Source of the DNA: Amycolatopsis rubida
Lineage (GTDB): Bacteria > Actinomycetota > Actinomycetes > Mycobacteriales > Pseudonocardiaceae
Reading direction: 5' to 3'
Length of the DNA stretch: 64,000 nt
Assembly (NCBI RefSeq): GCF_900115345.1
Contig: NZ_FOWC01000017.1
Coordinates: forward strand, 62,001 to 126,000
The position numbers were made by a program, and so were the translations under genes. Below are positions 7,825 through 16,704 of this stretch, piece after piece. Under the pieces are notes generated by a model. That model was not told the origin of the DNA, did no database searches, and saw only the letters and a program-made list of their open reading frames with translations. The number at the start of each line of letters is the position of its first letter. Position 1 is the first letter of the stretch.

Positions 7825-8985
7825 ATGGACGTCACCGCGCCGCCCGGCCGCACTGCTCTCCCCCTGCCCGCCCTGCTGGCTCTGGCCGCCTCGGTGTTCC
7901 TCGGCTGCCTGACCGAGATCGTCCCGGCCGGGATCCTGCTCCCGGCCGCGGCCGACCTCGGGGTGTCCCCGGCCGCCGCGGGGCAGCTGGTGACGGTGTA
8001 CGCGATCACCACCGCCCTCACCGCGCTTCCGCTGACCGCGGCGTCGGCCCGGATGCCCCGCCGGAAACTCCTGCTCCTGCTGGTCGCCGGGTTCGTGGCG
8101 ACCAACCTGGCGATCGCGCTGTCGCCATGGTTCGCGCTGGTGCTCGCGGCGCGAGTGGCTTCGGGAGCGCTCACCGGGATTCTGTGGTCCCTCGTGGCGA
8201 ACTACGCCATGCGGCTCGTGCCCGCGGAACGGTCCGGCCGCGCGCTCGCCGTCGCGATGGCGGGCACCCCGATCGGGTTCGCGCTCGGCGTTCCGGCCGG
8301 CGCCGCCCTCGGCGAGCTCGTCGGCTGGCGCTGGGTGTTCGCCGGGATGGCCCTCGTCGCGGTGCCGCTGCTGTGGTGGATCGTGGCGGTGGTTCCGCCG
8401 CTGCCCGGCGAGGAACCGGGCACCCGGTCGAGCCTCCGCGCCGTGGTGCGCACGCCGGGGCTCCGCCCGTTGTTCCTGCTGGTGATCGCGTTTTCCTTGG
8501 CGCACAACATGTTCTACACCTATCTCGGGCCGTTCTACGCTGGTCGCGGGCATCTCGCGCTGTTGAGCGCCGGGCTGTTGCTCTTCGGCACCGCGACGGT
8601 GGCCGGGTTGTGGCTGGTCGGGCTCGCCCTCGACCGGCATCCCCGCGTCGTGCTCACGTGCTGCGCCGCGGTCACCGCCGCCTGTTTCGGGATACTGGTC
8701 TTCGGCGGCCGCGAACCGGTGCTGCTGCTCGCCGCGTGTGCGTTGTGGGGCTTGGCTTTCGGCGGCGCGCCGACGTCGTTCCAAGCGGTCACCGCGGTCC
8801 TGGCCGGACGCCGTGCCGACATCGCGCAGTCGCTGACCATCGCCAGCTGGAACGGCGCCGTGGCCGGGGGCGCGCTGATCGGCGGCGTCCTGCTCGGCAC
8901 GGCGCCCGGCGCACTGCCCTGGACAGCCATCGCGCTGATGGTCGTGCCGGTTCTCCTTTCCCGCTTCGTTCTCCCGGCGCGGTGA
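7825..8985 (+). CDS. MFS transporter, AraJ-like sugar/drug efflux type
   Basis: A 386-residue protein with 12 predicted membrane segments. The MFS loop signature after TM2 is recognisable (ARMPRRKLLLLLV), and TM4-TM5 reads RVASGALTGILWSLVANYAM, typical of the arabinose-efflux-like branch. The ATG at 7825 is chosen because the hydrophobic N-terminus starts right after it, while the open frame upstream runs through repeat DNA. Its position after the CDPS/protease cluster makes export of a small product possible, but the 326-bp repeat gap argues for a separate transcript. The substrate is unknown. Confidence 0.85.
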   Translation: MDVTAPPGRTALPLPALLALAASVFLGCLTEIVPAGILLPAAADLGVSPAAAGQLVTVYAITTALTALPLTAASARMPRRKLLLLLVAGFVATNLAIALSPWFALVLAARVASGALTGILWSLVANYAMRLVPAERSGRALAVAMAGTPIGFALGVPAGAALGELVGWRWVFAGMALVAVPLLWWIVAVVPPLPGEEPGTRSSLRAVVRTPGLRPLFLLVIAFSLAHNMFYTYLGPFYAGRGHLALLSAGLLLFGTATVAGLWLVGLALDRHPRVVLTCCAAVTAACFGILVFGGREPVLLLAACALWGLAFGGAPTSFQAVTAVLAGRRADIAQSLTIASWNGAVAGGALIGGVLLGTAPGALPWTAIALMVVPVLLSRFVLPAR

Positions 8986-9159
8986 ACAGCCCGCCATTCT
9001 GTGGAAAACTGTTTCAAGCCACCACCGCTGAACAGCGAAAACGTCCTCGTTCAGAATTACGGTCGAACGTCGTCGAACGTTCAGCGAGCACGATTCGGAG
9101 ACCGCCGCCGCGGCTAGCCTTGGCCGGCTGTTTCTTCTCCGCTTCGCTTTGGAGGAATC
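8986..9159 (+). promoter_or_regulatory. Upstream region of the sedolisin-trypsin gene
   Basis: A 174-bp region, less GC-rich than its surroundings. It holds repeated gtcgaacgt/cgaacgtt words around 9062-9082 and an inverted gaacag...ctcgttc arrangement, possible binding sites for a regulator. A strong ribosome site (ggagga, 9151-9156) directly precedes the GTG at 9160. Confidence 0.35.
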
Positions 9160-12100
9160 GTGCTCCCTCGTTCCCTGTGGGCGAGACCGGCTGCCGCGGC
9201 AGCCGGTCTCGTCCTGACCGCCGCCCTGGCGATACCGGGCTCGGCTGCCGCCCAAGAGCCGCGGACGCCGCTGGCGCCCACCGGCTCCGCCCCGGCCGGC
9301 GCGCAGCGGCTCGGCGCCACCGACCCCGGCCGGGAGATCCCGATCGCGCTGTCGCTGCGGCCGCACGACGAAACCGGGCTCGCCCAGTTCGTCGCCTCGG
9401 TCAGCGATCCGCGTTCGCCGGACTACCGGCATTTCCTGTCCAGCGCGGACTACGCGGCCCGCTACGCACCACGAGAGTCCGATGTGGATGCCGCGAAGGC
9501 GTACCTGGAGAAGCAGGGCCTGCGGGTCGCCGACGTCTCGGCCAACCGCCAGGTGGTCGACGCGGTCGGCACCGTCGGGCAGGTCGAGGCGGCGTTCGGC
9601 ACCCGGCTCGGCGACTACGCAGACTCGGCCGGAACGCATTTCTACGCCAGGGAATCCGCGCCGAGCGTGCCGTCCTCGGTCGCGAAGATCGTGCGCACGG
9701 TGACCGGACTGACGAACCGGCCGATCGCGCACCGCGCCTCCTCCCCGGCGGGCCCCGGCGGCCCGGGCGGCGGCTACACCCCCGCCCAGTTCCGCACCGC
9801 CTACAGCATGAAGCAGCTTTCCGGTTCCTACGACGGATCCGGGCAGACGGTCGGTTTGATCGAGTTCGACTCGTTCAAGCAGTCCGACATCGACGCCTGG
9901 ACGAACTACTTCAAACAGCCCTCGGTCAAGCCCCGGGTGGTGCCGGTGGACGGCGGGGTTTCCCAGCCGGGCAGCGGGCAGCTCGAAGTGACGCTGGACA
10001 TCCAGGCGGTCGCGGCCACCGCGCCCGGTGCGAGCCAGATCGTCTACGAAGCGCCCAACAGCGACAAAGCCTGGGTCGACGAGATGGCGAAAATCGCGAG
10101 CGACAACGCGATCACGATCCTGTCGGGCTCGTGGCTGCTCGGCGAGAAGTGCGAATCCGACCCGATCGCCGCGTCGCACGACTCCTACTCCCAGATGGTC
10201 GCCCAGGGCGTCACGCTGCTGTCGGCCTCCGGAGACTGGGGAGCCACCGGCTGCGGGTACAACGGCGACAACTCCACCGTGCAGGCGGACTACCCGGCCA
10301 GCGACCCGCTGTTCACCGGCGTCGGCGGCACGCAGTTGCGGACGAGCGACAGCGCGGGCACTTACCAGTCGGAGTCGTGCTGGAACCAGGGCGGCACCGG
10401 CAACACCCGCTCCGGCGGCGGATACTCGGCGGTCTACGGCAAGCCGGATTGGCAGCCGGGCACCAGCAAGTACCGTTCGGTGCCCGACGTCGCGCTCGAC
10501 GCCGACTACGGGGCCGGCGCGCTTTCGGTGTACATGAACGGCGGCTGGCAGGACGTCGGCGGGACGAGCCTGTCCTCCCCGCTGTGGGCCGGCTATCTCG
10601 CGATGGTCAACCAGAAGGCGAAGGGCGCGGGCAAGAGCAACCTCGGCGCGATCAACCCGACGGTGTACTCGATCGCCCAGTCCTCGCAGTACTCCTCGGC
10701 TTTCCACGACGTCGTCTCCGGCAACAACGGCACCTACGACGCGGGCACCGGCTACGACCTGTGCACCGGCTGGGGTTCCATGCAGGGCGACAACCTGGCG
10801 GACCCGCTGATCAACGGCGCGACACCGCCCGCGGCCAACGACTTCTCCCTCGCCGCGGACCCGGCCTCGCTCAGCGTGGACCCGGGCAAGTCGGCGACCG
10901 CGAAGATCACCACCAAGGTCGTCAAGGGCAGCGCGCAGAGCGTCGCGTTGTCGGCGAGCGGGCTCCCGGCCGGTGTCACGGCGACCTTCGACCCGTCCTC
11001 GGTCACTGCGGGCGGCACGTCCACCCTCACGCTCGCGGCGTCGTCCTCGGCCTCGCCGGGGCAAAGCACCGTGACGGTGACCGGAAAGGCCGCTGACGCC
11101 ACGCACACGACCCCAGTCACTTTGACGGTCAACGGTTCCGGCCAAGGCGACTTCTCCCTCAGCGTCAACCCGGCTTCGGCGTCGGTCAACGCCGGGCAAT
11201 CCGCCACGACGACCGTTTCGGCGACCGCGGTGAACGGTGCCGCTCCGTCGGCGAACCCGAGCGTGATCAACGGGCAGACGACCACCGTCGCCAAGTACCC
11301 GTTCATCATTTCCGAGCACCGCACCGGCGGGGTGCGCCCGCAGGAGCAGTCCTGCACCGGCACCGTGGTCGCCAAACGGGCGGTGCTGATCGCGGCGCAC
11401 TGCAAGTTCGCCGACGGCGATCCGAAGTACCTGATCTACGGGCGGGACAACCTGAACGACACGAGCAAGGGCGCCCGGATCGAGATCGCGGAGTTCCGGA
11501 TCCACCCGGACTACAGCCCGCAGAGCGACCAGGGCTGGCGCAACGGCAACGACGTCGCGATCATCTTCACCAAGACCGACATCCCCGTTCCGGCGGGCAT
11601 GACCTACCCGAAGATCGCCTCCTCGGCCGACGACCTGCCGCTGGGCACCCAGGGCACGGCCATCGGCTACGGCAAGACCGACGCCAACGACGCCAGCAAG
11701 AACACCTTGCTGCGCGAGGTCGTACTGCCCACAGTGGACGGTTCGAACTGCGCTACGATCGACTCGTCGGTGTTCAAACCGCAGTACATGTTCTGCGACG
11801 GCTACGGCGACGGCAGCAAGGGCCTGTGCCAAGGCGACTCCGGCGGCCAGTACTACTACAACGGCAAGGTCTACGGCGTCTTCTCCTGGCTGCGCACCGA
11901 CTGCGCGTCCTACAACGCGCACGGCAAGCTGTGGGGTTCGATGGGCGACTGGGCCAACCAGCAGATCGGCACCACGCCTCCGTCCGGCGGCGACATCGCG
12001 TTGTCAGCCGGCGGATTGCCTTCCGGGGCGAGCGCGACGTTCGATCCGGCGTCGGTCGACGCGGGCGGTTCGGCGAAGCTGACGATCGCCACCAGCGCCT

Positions 12101-12459
12101 CGACCCCGCAGGGGACCTACCAGGTGACGATCACCGGCAAGAACGCCACGGCGAGCCACGACACCACGTTCACGCTCACCGTGCAGGGCGGCTCGTCCGG
12201 TCCGGTCACCGTGGCCGACCCGGGCTTCCAGGCGGTGCCGCACGGTTCGCCGGTGCACCTGGCGATGCGCGCCTCCGGCGGCACCGGCAGCTACTCCTGG
12301 AGCGCCGCCGGCCTGCCTTCGGGGCTGTCCATCGACCGCGCCACCGGCGTGGTCTCCGGAAACCCGCAGACCACCTCGGGCCTGCTGAATTCGACGATCA
12401 CCGCCGCCGACACCGGGGGCACGACAGGGAAGGCGCAGGTCTCCTGGTTCGTCTACTGA
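9160..12459 (+). CDS. Secreted double protease: sedolisin (S53) with a trypsin (S1) domain nested inside an Ig-like repeat
   Basis: A 1099-residue secreted protein. A signal peptide covers residues 1-31 and a pro-kumamolisin domain about 50-195. The S53 catalytic domain has Glu276/Asp280 (LEVTLDIQAV), oxyanion Asp359 (SASGDWGA) and Ser470 (GGTSLSSPLWAG), ending in a Ca-site-like TGYDLCTGWG. An Ig-like repeat spans about 562-660. A second copy starts about 664 (DFSLSVNPASASV), is interrupted near 700 by a complete S1 domain (His747 in LIAAHC, Asp798 in NGNDVAI, Ser894 in CQGDSGGQ), and resumes near 945 (IALSAGGLPSG). A putative Ig/cadherin-like module ends the protein. The GTG start follows ggaggaat. 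Each protease alone is familiar; the nesting is not. Confidence 0.92.
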   Translation: MLPRSLWARPAAAAAGLVLTAALAIPGSAAAQEPRTPLAPTGSAPAGAQRLGATDPGREIPIALSLRPHDETGLAQFVASVSDPRSPDYRHFLSSADYAARYAPRESDVDAAKAYLEKQGLRVADVSANRQVVDAVGTVGQVEAAFGTRLGDYADSAGTHFYARESAPSVPSSVAKIVRTVTGLTNRPIAHRASSPAGPGGPGGGYTPAQFRTAYSMKQLSGSYDGSGQTVGLIEFDSFKQSDIDAWTNYFKQPSVKPRVVPVDGGVSQPGSGQLEVTLDIQAVAATAPGASQIVYEAPNSDKAWVDEMAKIASDNAITILSGSWLLGEKCESDPIAASHDSYSQMVAQGVTLLSASGDWGATGCGYNGDNSTVQADYPASDPLFTGVGGTQLRTSDSAGTYQSESCWNQGGTGNTRSGGGYSAVYGKPDWQPGTSKYRSVPDVALDADYGAGALSVYMNGGWQDVGGTSLSSPLWAGYLAMVNQKAKGAGKSNLGAINPTVYSIAQSSQYSSAFHDVVSGNNGTYDAGTGYDLCTGWGSMQGDNLADPLINGATPPAANDFSLAADPASLSVDPGKSATAKITTKVVKGSAQSVALSASGLPAGVTATFDPSSVTAGGTSTLTLAASSSASPGQSTVTVTGKAADATHTTPVTLTVNGSGQGDFSLSVNPASASVNAGQSATTTVSATAVNGAAPSANPSVINGQTTTVAKYPFIISEHRTGGVRPQEQSCTGTVVAKRAVLIAAHCKFADGDPKYLIYGRDNLNDTSKGARIEIAEFRIHPDYSPQSDQGWRNGNDVAIIFTKTDIPVPAGMTYPKIASSADDLPLGTQGTAIGYGKTDANDASKNTLLREVVLPTVDGSNCATIDSSVFKPQYMFCDGYGDGSKGLCQGDSGGQYYYNGKVYGVFSWLRTDCASYNAHGKLWGSMGDWANQQIGTTPPSGGDIALSAGGLPSGASATFDPASVDAGGSAKLTIATSASTPQGTYQVTITGKNATASHDTTFTLTVQGGSSGPVTVADPGFQAVPHGSPVHLAMRASGGTGSYSWSAAGLPSGLSIDRATGVVSGNPQTTSGLLNSTITAADTGGTTGKAQVSWFVY

Positions 12460-12477
12460 CCCGATGCCAGGACCTCA

Positions 12478-12510
12478 GGGTCGGCTCTTCCGGCGCGGTC
12501 GAGCCGACCC
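12478..12510 (+). terminator. Hairpin after the sedolisin-trypsin gene
   Basis: Arms gggtcggctc (12478-12487) and gagccgaccc (12501-12510) pair perfectly around a 13-nt loop, 18 bp after the stop. There is no T-run, as is common for actinomycete terminators. It lies between convergent genes and can serve both. Confidence 0.65.
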
Positions 12511-12673
12511 GAAGGACCTGACGGGAACGGCGTTCGCGATCCGTGCAGCCGTCGAGCGGACCTTTCGGCGACGCTCAAGTCCTTTCGGACGCGGCCACGC
12601 GGCTTGAAATTCCCGGCATTGGCCCGCTGACCGGGTGCGGAGGGGCTGGCCGGCGGTTCCCGGGGACCGCCGG

Positions 12674-13591
12674 TCAAGCCCATTCCCAGGCCAGGCCCGC
12701 GATGCCCGGCCGGACGTCGGTCAGCACCAGATGCGCGGTCCGGGAGGCCCCGATCCACAGCGGAGGACCGGGGCGCCGCGGCGCCAGCACGCTGTTCTGG
12801 CGGAACGGCACGCAGGTGGCGGGCGGGGCCCCGGCGAACTCCGCCTGCAGCAGGTATTGCCGCACCGGGCGGGTGAACCGGTGGTGGTAGAAGGTCAGCT
12901 CCGGGCCGGGCGGGTAGAGCGCGGTGTACTCGATCACGCTGCGCTCGCCCGTCGCGAGCCGCTGGTCGAGCAGCAGTTCGCAGACCGTCGCCCCGGCTTC
13001 CGGGTCGACCCGGACCCGGCCGGGACGGCAGTACCGGACCTCCGCGGGCAGTGCCGGGGCGGACCGTTCGGCCCACAGGAACACCACGCACCGGTCGACC
13101 CGGTCGGCGGTGGCCTCCACGACCAGCCGGGTGTGCACCCGGGTCAGCCGCCGGTGCTCGTCCACCCGCAGGTGCTCGTGCACGTCGAGGCGGCGCACCA
13201 GGTTGTCCGGCGGCAGGTCCAGCTCCGCCAGCAACGGCCGGTGGCCCGGCCACAGCCGGTTGCGGTCGATGGCCTCCGGTTCCGCCGCCGCTCCCCTTCC
13301 CCGCGGCCGGGGCGGGCCGAGCAGCGCGACCAGCGATTCCGGCGGCAGGCCGAGCACCGCCTCCAGGGCCCGCACCGCGCGCAGCGATTCGGCCCGTTCC
13401 GGACGGCTGCGCCCGTGCCGCCAATAGCTCAGCGCCGCCCGGCTGACCCGCACACCGCGCCCGGCGAGCCGCTGCCGGACCTGTTCGAGACTCAGCCCCC
13501 GGATGTTCAGTGCGTGGTCGAGGACCTGCGCGAACGTGCCGTGCCGCAGCAGGCCGCGCAAGTGCCGGTCCATCGGAGCGATCTCGGCCAT
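12674..13591 (-). CDS. XRE-type DNA-binding regulator with large C-terminal domain
   Basis: A 305-residue protein. The N-terminal third holds an HTH (SLEQVRQRLAGRGVRVSRAAL, then YWRHGRSRPERAESLRAVRALE, residues about 33-75), a common actinobacterial XRE layout. The C-terminal 200 residues are a beta-rich domain of unknown role (for example HEHLRVDEHRRLTRVHTRLV), often annotated only as XRE regulator. It is convergent with the protease gene and faces the TetR gene upstream in tandem. The ATG at 13591 is chosen because the HTH begins soon after; an alternative start at 13622 is possible. The target is unknown. Confidence 0.78.
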   Translation of the reverse strand: MAEIAPMDRHLRGLLRHGTFAQVLDHALNIRGLSLEQVRQRLAGRGVRVSRAALSYWRHGRSRPERAESLRAVRALEAVLGLPPESLVALLGPPRPRGRGAAAEPEAIDRNRLWPGHRPLLAELDLPPDNLVRRLDVHEHLRVDEHRRLTRVHTRLVVEATADRVDRCVVFLWAERSAPALPAEVRYCRPGRVRVDPEAGATVCELLLDQRLATGERSVIEYTALYPPGPELTFYHHRFTRPVRQYLLQAEFAGAPPATCVPFRQNSVLAPRRPGPPLWIGASRTAHLVLTDVRPGIAGLAWEWA

Positions 13592-13697
13592 CGCCGCTCC
13601 CTTCGGCCGATCTTCGCTCCACTATCTGCCGCGGCGCCGGCCCTGTCCACCGACGTCGGAAGGGTTTGAGCGACCCGGCGGCGGATTCCGCGGGGCC

Positions 13698-14753
13698 TTA
13701 TCCCGCGCGCACGGCGCTCGTCGCGGCCGCGTGGCAGGCGCCGAAGCCTTCGGCTCGCAGCAGGACGTGTCCATTGTGGACCCGGATCGCGGTCTCGGTC
13801 GCGTCGCTGACCGCCGAAACCCCGGCCGCGGCGGCCACCGCGCCGGTCTCGTCCACGATCACGCGCACGTCCGGCCACGCCGATCCCGGACAGGACCGCT
13901 TCAGCAAGCCGCGCAGATCCGCCAGCACCAGATTGGTCAACGGCACCAGTTCCCCCGGCTGACCCGTCACCACGACGAGCGTGACGTCCTTGGCCGCGCG
14001 CAAGGCTTCTTCCACTGCGGACAGCCGGTGCAGCCCGATCACCGCGACCACTCCGTCGCCGTCGATCCGGACCGGGCGCTCTCGCAGGGCGTCGAAAACC
14101 TCCGGCGGAGACCAGGTTTCCCCGGCTGCTTGCGCTTGCGGCACGATCGGCGGCTCCGGCCAGGTGTCGGCGAGTTCCAGCGCAGGCAACGCTTCGCACG
14201 CGCGCACGACGTTGAACGGCTCCCCGAACCCGGGTGCCGCGGCGGCGAGCTGACTCGCCCCGTGCAGCATCGTCAGCGCCGCTTCCGCCACCCGCACCGA
14301 CCGTCCGGACGACGGCGACAGCCGCTCCAGCACCAGGCCGAGCACGATCGCGTCGAACCGCAGCAACTGCGCGTACGGGCGATGGGTGAGTTCGTCGGCG
14401 AGGATTTCCGGCAGCAGGTCGACGCCGAGGCGCGCGTCCGGATCGGTGGCCAGCGGCAGCCGCGCGACCCACGCGCGGGCGAACGCACCAAGCGCCTCGG
14501 CGGGTGTCAGGCCGGGATCCGGCTCAGGCGGCTGGGCGGCGAACCGTTCCGCCTCGGCGGCGAGCACGGCGAAGTAGAGCGCGCGTTTGCCGGGGAAGTT
14601 GGAGTAGACCGCGCCGCGGGTCAGCTCGGCGCGCTCGGCGATCACGTCGATCTTGGCGTCGCGGAACCCGCGCTCGGTGAACTCCTCGCGAGCGGCGGCC
14701 AGCACTTTCGCCCGGTTGCGCTCCTGCGTCTGCGCCCTGGTCAGCCGCGCCAT
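13698..14753 (-). CDS. TetR-family regulator with an extra C-terminal domain
   Basis: A 351-residue protein, while TetR repressors are usually 190-230 residues. The first 60 residues are a textbook TetR HTH (EEFTERGFRDAKIDVIAERA, then GAVYSNFPGKRALYF). Residues about 80-200 form the helical ligand domain. Residues about 215-351 are an added alpha/beta domain (VVAVIGLHRLSAVEEALRAA; VRVIVDETGAVAAAAGV) that looks thioredoxin-like, but I cannot name it. The ATG at 14753 is preferred over 14798 because it places the HTH at the usual distance. It is divergent from the P450 gene and probably regulates it. Confidence 0.8.
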   Translation of the reverse strand: MARLTRAQTQERNRAKVLAAAREEFTERGFRDAKIDVIAERAELTRGAVYSNFPGKRALYFAVLAAEAERFAAQPPEPDPGLTPAEALGAFARAWVARLPLATDPDARLGVDLLPEILADELTHRPYAQLLRFDAIVLGLVLERLSPSSGRSVRVAEAALTMLHGASQLAAAAPGFGEPFNVVRACEALPALELADTWPEPPIVPQAQAAGETWSPPEVFDALRERPVRIDGDGVVAVIGLHRLSAVEEALRAAKDVTLVVVTGQPGELVPLTNLVLADLRGLLKRSCPGSAWPDVRVIVDETGAVAAAAGVSAVSDATETAIRVHNGHVLLRAEGFGACHAAATSAVRAG

Positions 14754-14841
14754 CGTGAGTCCTCCCGGTCCGCTTGCTTGCCAAGATACCGCCACCATTC
14801 ATATGATGAGATCATCTGAACTGAACATCTGGAGGTCCGCC
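14754..14841. promoter_or_regulatory. Divergent TetR/P450 promoter region
   Basis: An 88-bp gap between the TetR ATG and the P450 GTG. It is locally AT-rich around 14800-14820 and contains overlapping dyads: tcatatga and gatga-ga-tcatc. This is a plausible TetR operator covering the P450 promoter. A ribosome site ggagg (about 14831-14835) precedes the P450 start. Confidence 0.4.
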
Positions 14842-15978
14842 GTGTCCCCCGTTCCCGAACTCGACCTGACCGATCCGGCCGTCACGAGCGACCCGTTCAC
14901 CGCCTACGGAGCCGCGCGGGAGCAGGGCCCGCTGGCGAAGCTGACCGGTCCCGGCTTCCCGCCGATGTGGGTCCTGACCCGGCACGCCGAGGCCCGCGCG
15001 ATGCTCACTGACCAGCGATTCGCCTTGAGCGAGGCCAGTTATCAGCGTCCGGACGTGCCCGAGCACTGCCGTCCTTACCTGCGGACCATGCAGGAAATGG
15101 AAGGGGCCGGACACACCCGGCTGCGCCGCCTCGCCACGCCCGCGTTCGCCGCCCGTCGAGCGCTGGATTTCCGCCCCGAGATCGAGAAGATCGTCGCCCG
15201 CTACCTGGCCGCGCTGCCCGCGGAAGGCCCGGTCGACCTGCTGGCCGAGTTCGCCCGGCCGCTGCCGATGGAGGTCATCTGCGCCCTGGTCGGCGTCCCG
15301 GAAGCCGAACGGCCGCGCTGGCACGAATACGGCGCCGCGGTCGTGCAGGTGTCCGGCGACGAGTTCGCCGCCGCCGTGCCCGGGATCGTCGACAGTTCGC
15401 GGACGCTGGTCGCGCATCCGGACAGCGCGATGCTCGCGCATCTCACGAGTGCGGGGCTGACCGAAACGGAAGCCGTCGCGCTGGTCTGGCAGCTCGTGCT
15501 GGCCGGGCAGACCCCGGCGAACTTCATCGCCAATTCGGTGGAAACCCTGCTGTCGCACCCGGATCAGCTCGCACTGCTGCGCAGGGAACCGGAACTGTGG
15601 CCGGGCGCGGTCGAGGAATTGCTGCGCTGGTGCGGCTCGCAGCTGCTGACGATTCCCCGGCGGGCGACCGAAGACCTGGAATCGCACGGCGTGCGGATCC
15701 GCCGGGGCGAGCCGGTCACCGCGTCGATCGCCGCGGCGAACCGGGACCCGCGCGTCTTCGCCGATCCGGACCGCTTCGACGTCCGCCGCTCGGCGGGCGC
15801 ACACCTCGGTTTCGCGCACGGGCCGCATTTCTGCCTCGGCGCGTCGTTCGCGAGGGTGCAGGCGGAGGTGGCGCTGACCGCGGTGCTGGACCGGTTCCCC
15901 GGATTGCGTGTCCTCGAGGCGAAGCGGGTACCCGACCCCGGGACGTGGCGGCTCGCCGGATTGACCGTCGCTTGGTAG
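14842..15978 (+). CDS. Cytochrome P450 (bacterial CYP)
   Basis: A 378-residue soluble P450. Seen in order: the I-helix oxygen-activation segment LVLAGQTPANFIAN, which has Gln-Thr where A-G-x-D/E-T is usual; the K-helix E-x-x-R (EELLRW); and the heme loop FAHGPHFCLGASFAR with Cys331 as thiolate ligand. The missing acidic residue before the I-helix threonine is seen in some biosynthetic CYPs. The GTG at 14842 has a good ribosome site; an in-frame ATG about 39 bp upstream is possible. No ferredoxin gene is adjacent. Substrate unknown. It is 10 kb from the CDPS, too far to assume a link although P450s do tailor diketopiperazines. Confidence 0.9.
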   Translation: MSPVPELDLTDPAVTSDPFTAYGAAREQGPLAKLTGPGFPPMWVLTRHAEARAMLTDQRFALSEASYQRPDVPEHCRPYLRTMQEMEGAGHTRLRRLATPAFAARRALDFRPEIEKIVARYLAALPAEGPVDLLAEFARPLPMEVICALVGVPEAERPRWHEYGAAVVQVSGDEFAAAVPGIVDSSRTLVAHPDSAMLAHLTSAGLTETEAVALVWQLVLAGQTPANFIANSVETLLSHPDQLALLRREPELWPGAVEELLRWCGSQLLTIPRRATEDLESHGVRIRRGEPVTASIAAANRDPRVFADPDRFDVRRSAGAHLGFAHGPHFCLGASFARVQAEVALTAVLDRFPGLRVLEAKRVPDPGTWRLAGLTVAW

Positions 15979-16066
15979 CGCCCTCGATCGGGTGAGGTCC
16001 CGGCGCCGCCGTCCGGGTCCGGCTACCGTTTCGCCAGGTCAGCACGACACCTCCGGGAGGCACTCG

Positions 16067-16660
16067 ATGTCCACGCCCATTCCGCCCGTCCTCGGCTTCG
16101 CGGTGCTCGACCCGCGGCGCGCGTGGCCGCTCGTGCTCACGCGCGGGATCCTGGGCGTCCTGTTCGGCGTGCTCGCGCTGGTGTGGCCGGGGATCACCGT
16201 GCTGGCGCTGGCTTTCCTGTTCGGGATCTACGTGCTGATCGACGCGGTCGGCGCGATCATGCAGGCGTTCCGCCCGGGCGACGGCGCGCACCGGATCGCC
16301 TACGCGCTGCTCGGCGTGCTGGGCCTGGTCGCCGGGATCATGACGCTCGTCTGGCCCGGGGTGACCGTGCTGGTGCTGGCGACGCTCGTCGGGGCGTGGG
16401 CGGTGGTCACCGGGATCATGGAGATCGTCGCCGCGGTCCGGCTGCGCAAGCAGATCACCGGCGAGGCGTTTCTGATCGTGGCGGGCGCGCTTTCGGTGAT
16501 CGCCGGGGTGCTCGTGCTGTTCCACCCGATCGCGGGCGCGTTCGGCGTCGCGCTGCTGATCGGGATTTACGCGGTGATTTACGGGGTAACCCTGGTGGTC
16601 CTGTCGTTCCGGCTGCGCTCGCTGGCGAAGTCCGCCGACCCGGCGGAGCGGCCGAACTAG
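16067..16660 (+). CDS. HdeD/DUF308-family membrane protein
   Basis: A 197-residue integral membrane protein with six hydrophobic segments arranged as three repeated hairpins. The repeated element reads GVLALVWPGITVLALAFLFG, then GIMTLVWPGVTVLVLATLVG, then VLFHPIAGAFGVALLIG. This triplication is the hallmark of the HdeD family, linked to acid or general stress in enterobacteria; in actinomycetes the role is unclear. The ATG at 16067 is preferred to 15992 because the upstream part is Arg-rich and unlike the family, and cgggagg precedes the ATG. Confidence 0.85.
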   Translation: MSTPIPPVLGFAVLDPRRAWPLVLTRGILGVLFGVLALVWPGITVLALAFLFGIYVLIDAVGAIMQAFRPGDGAHRIAYALLGVLGLVAGIMTLVWPGVTVLVLATLVGAWAVVTGIMEIVAAVRLRKQITGEAFLIVAGALSVIAGVLVLFHPIAGAFGVALLIGIYAVIYGVTLVVLSFRLRSLAKSADPAERPN

Positions 16661-16704
16661 CGGGACAATCGGCAGCGACCGGTTTTGCGACGGAGGGACC
16701 ACCG

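Noticed and set aside
7261..11922. 1553-codon open frame on the minus strand
   Set aside because: It lies antisense to the S8 protease, MFS and sedolisin genes, is Arg/Gly/Val-rich with no domain, and arises from codon bias in high-GC DNA.
3418..15978. Single gene cluster joining the CDPS and the P450
   Set aside because: P450s do tailor cyclodipeptides, but 10 kb of unrelated, oppositely oriented and separately regulated genes lie between them.
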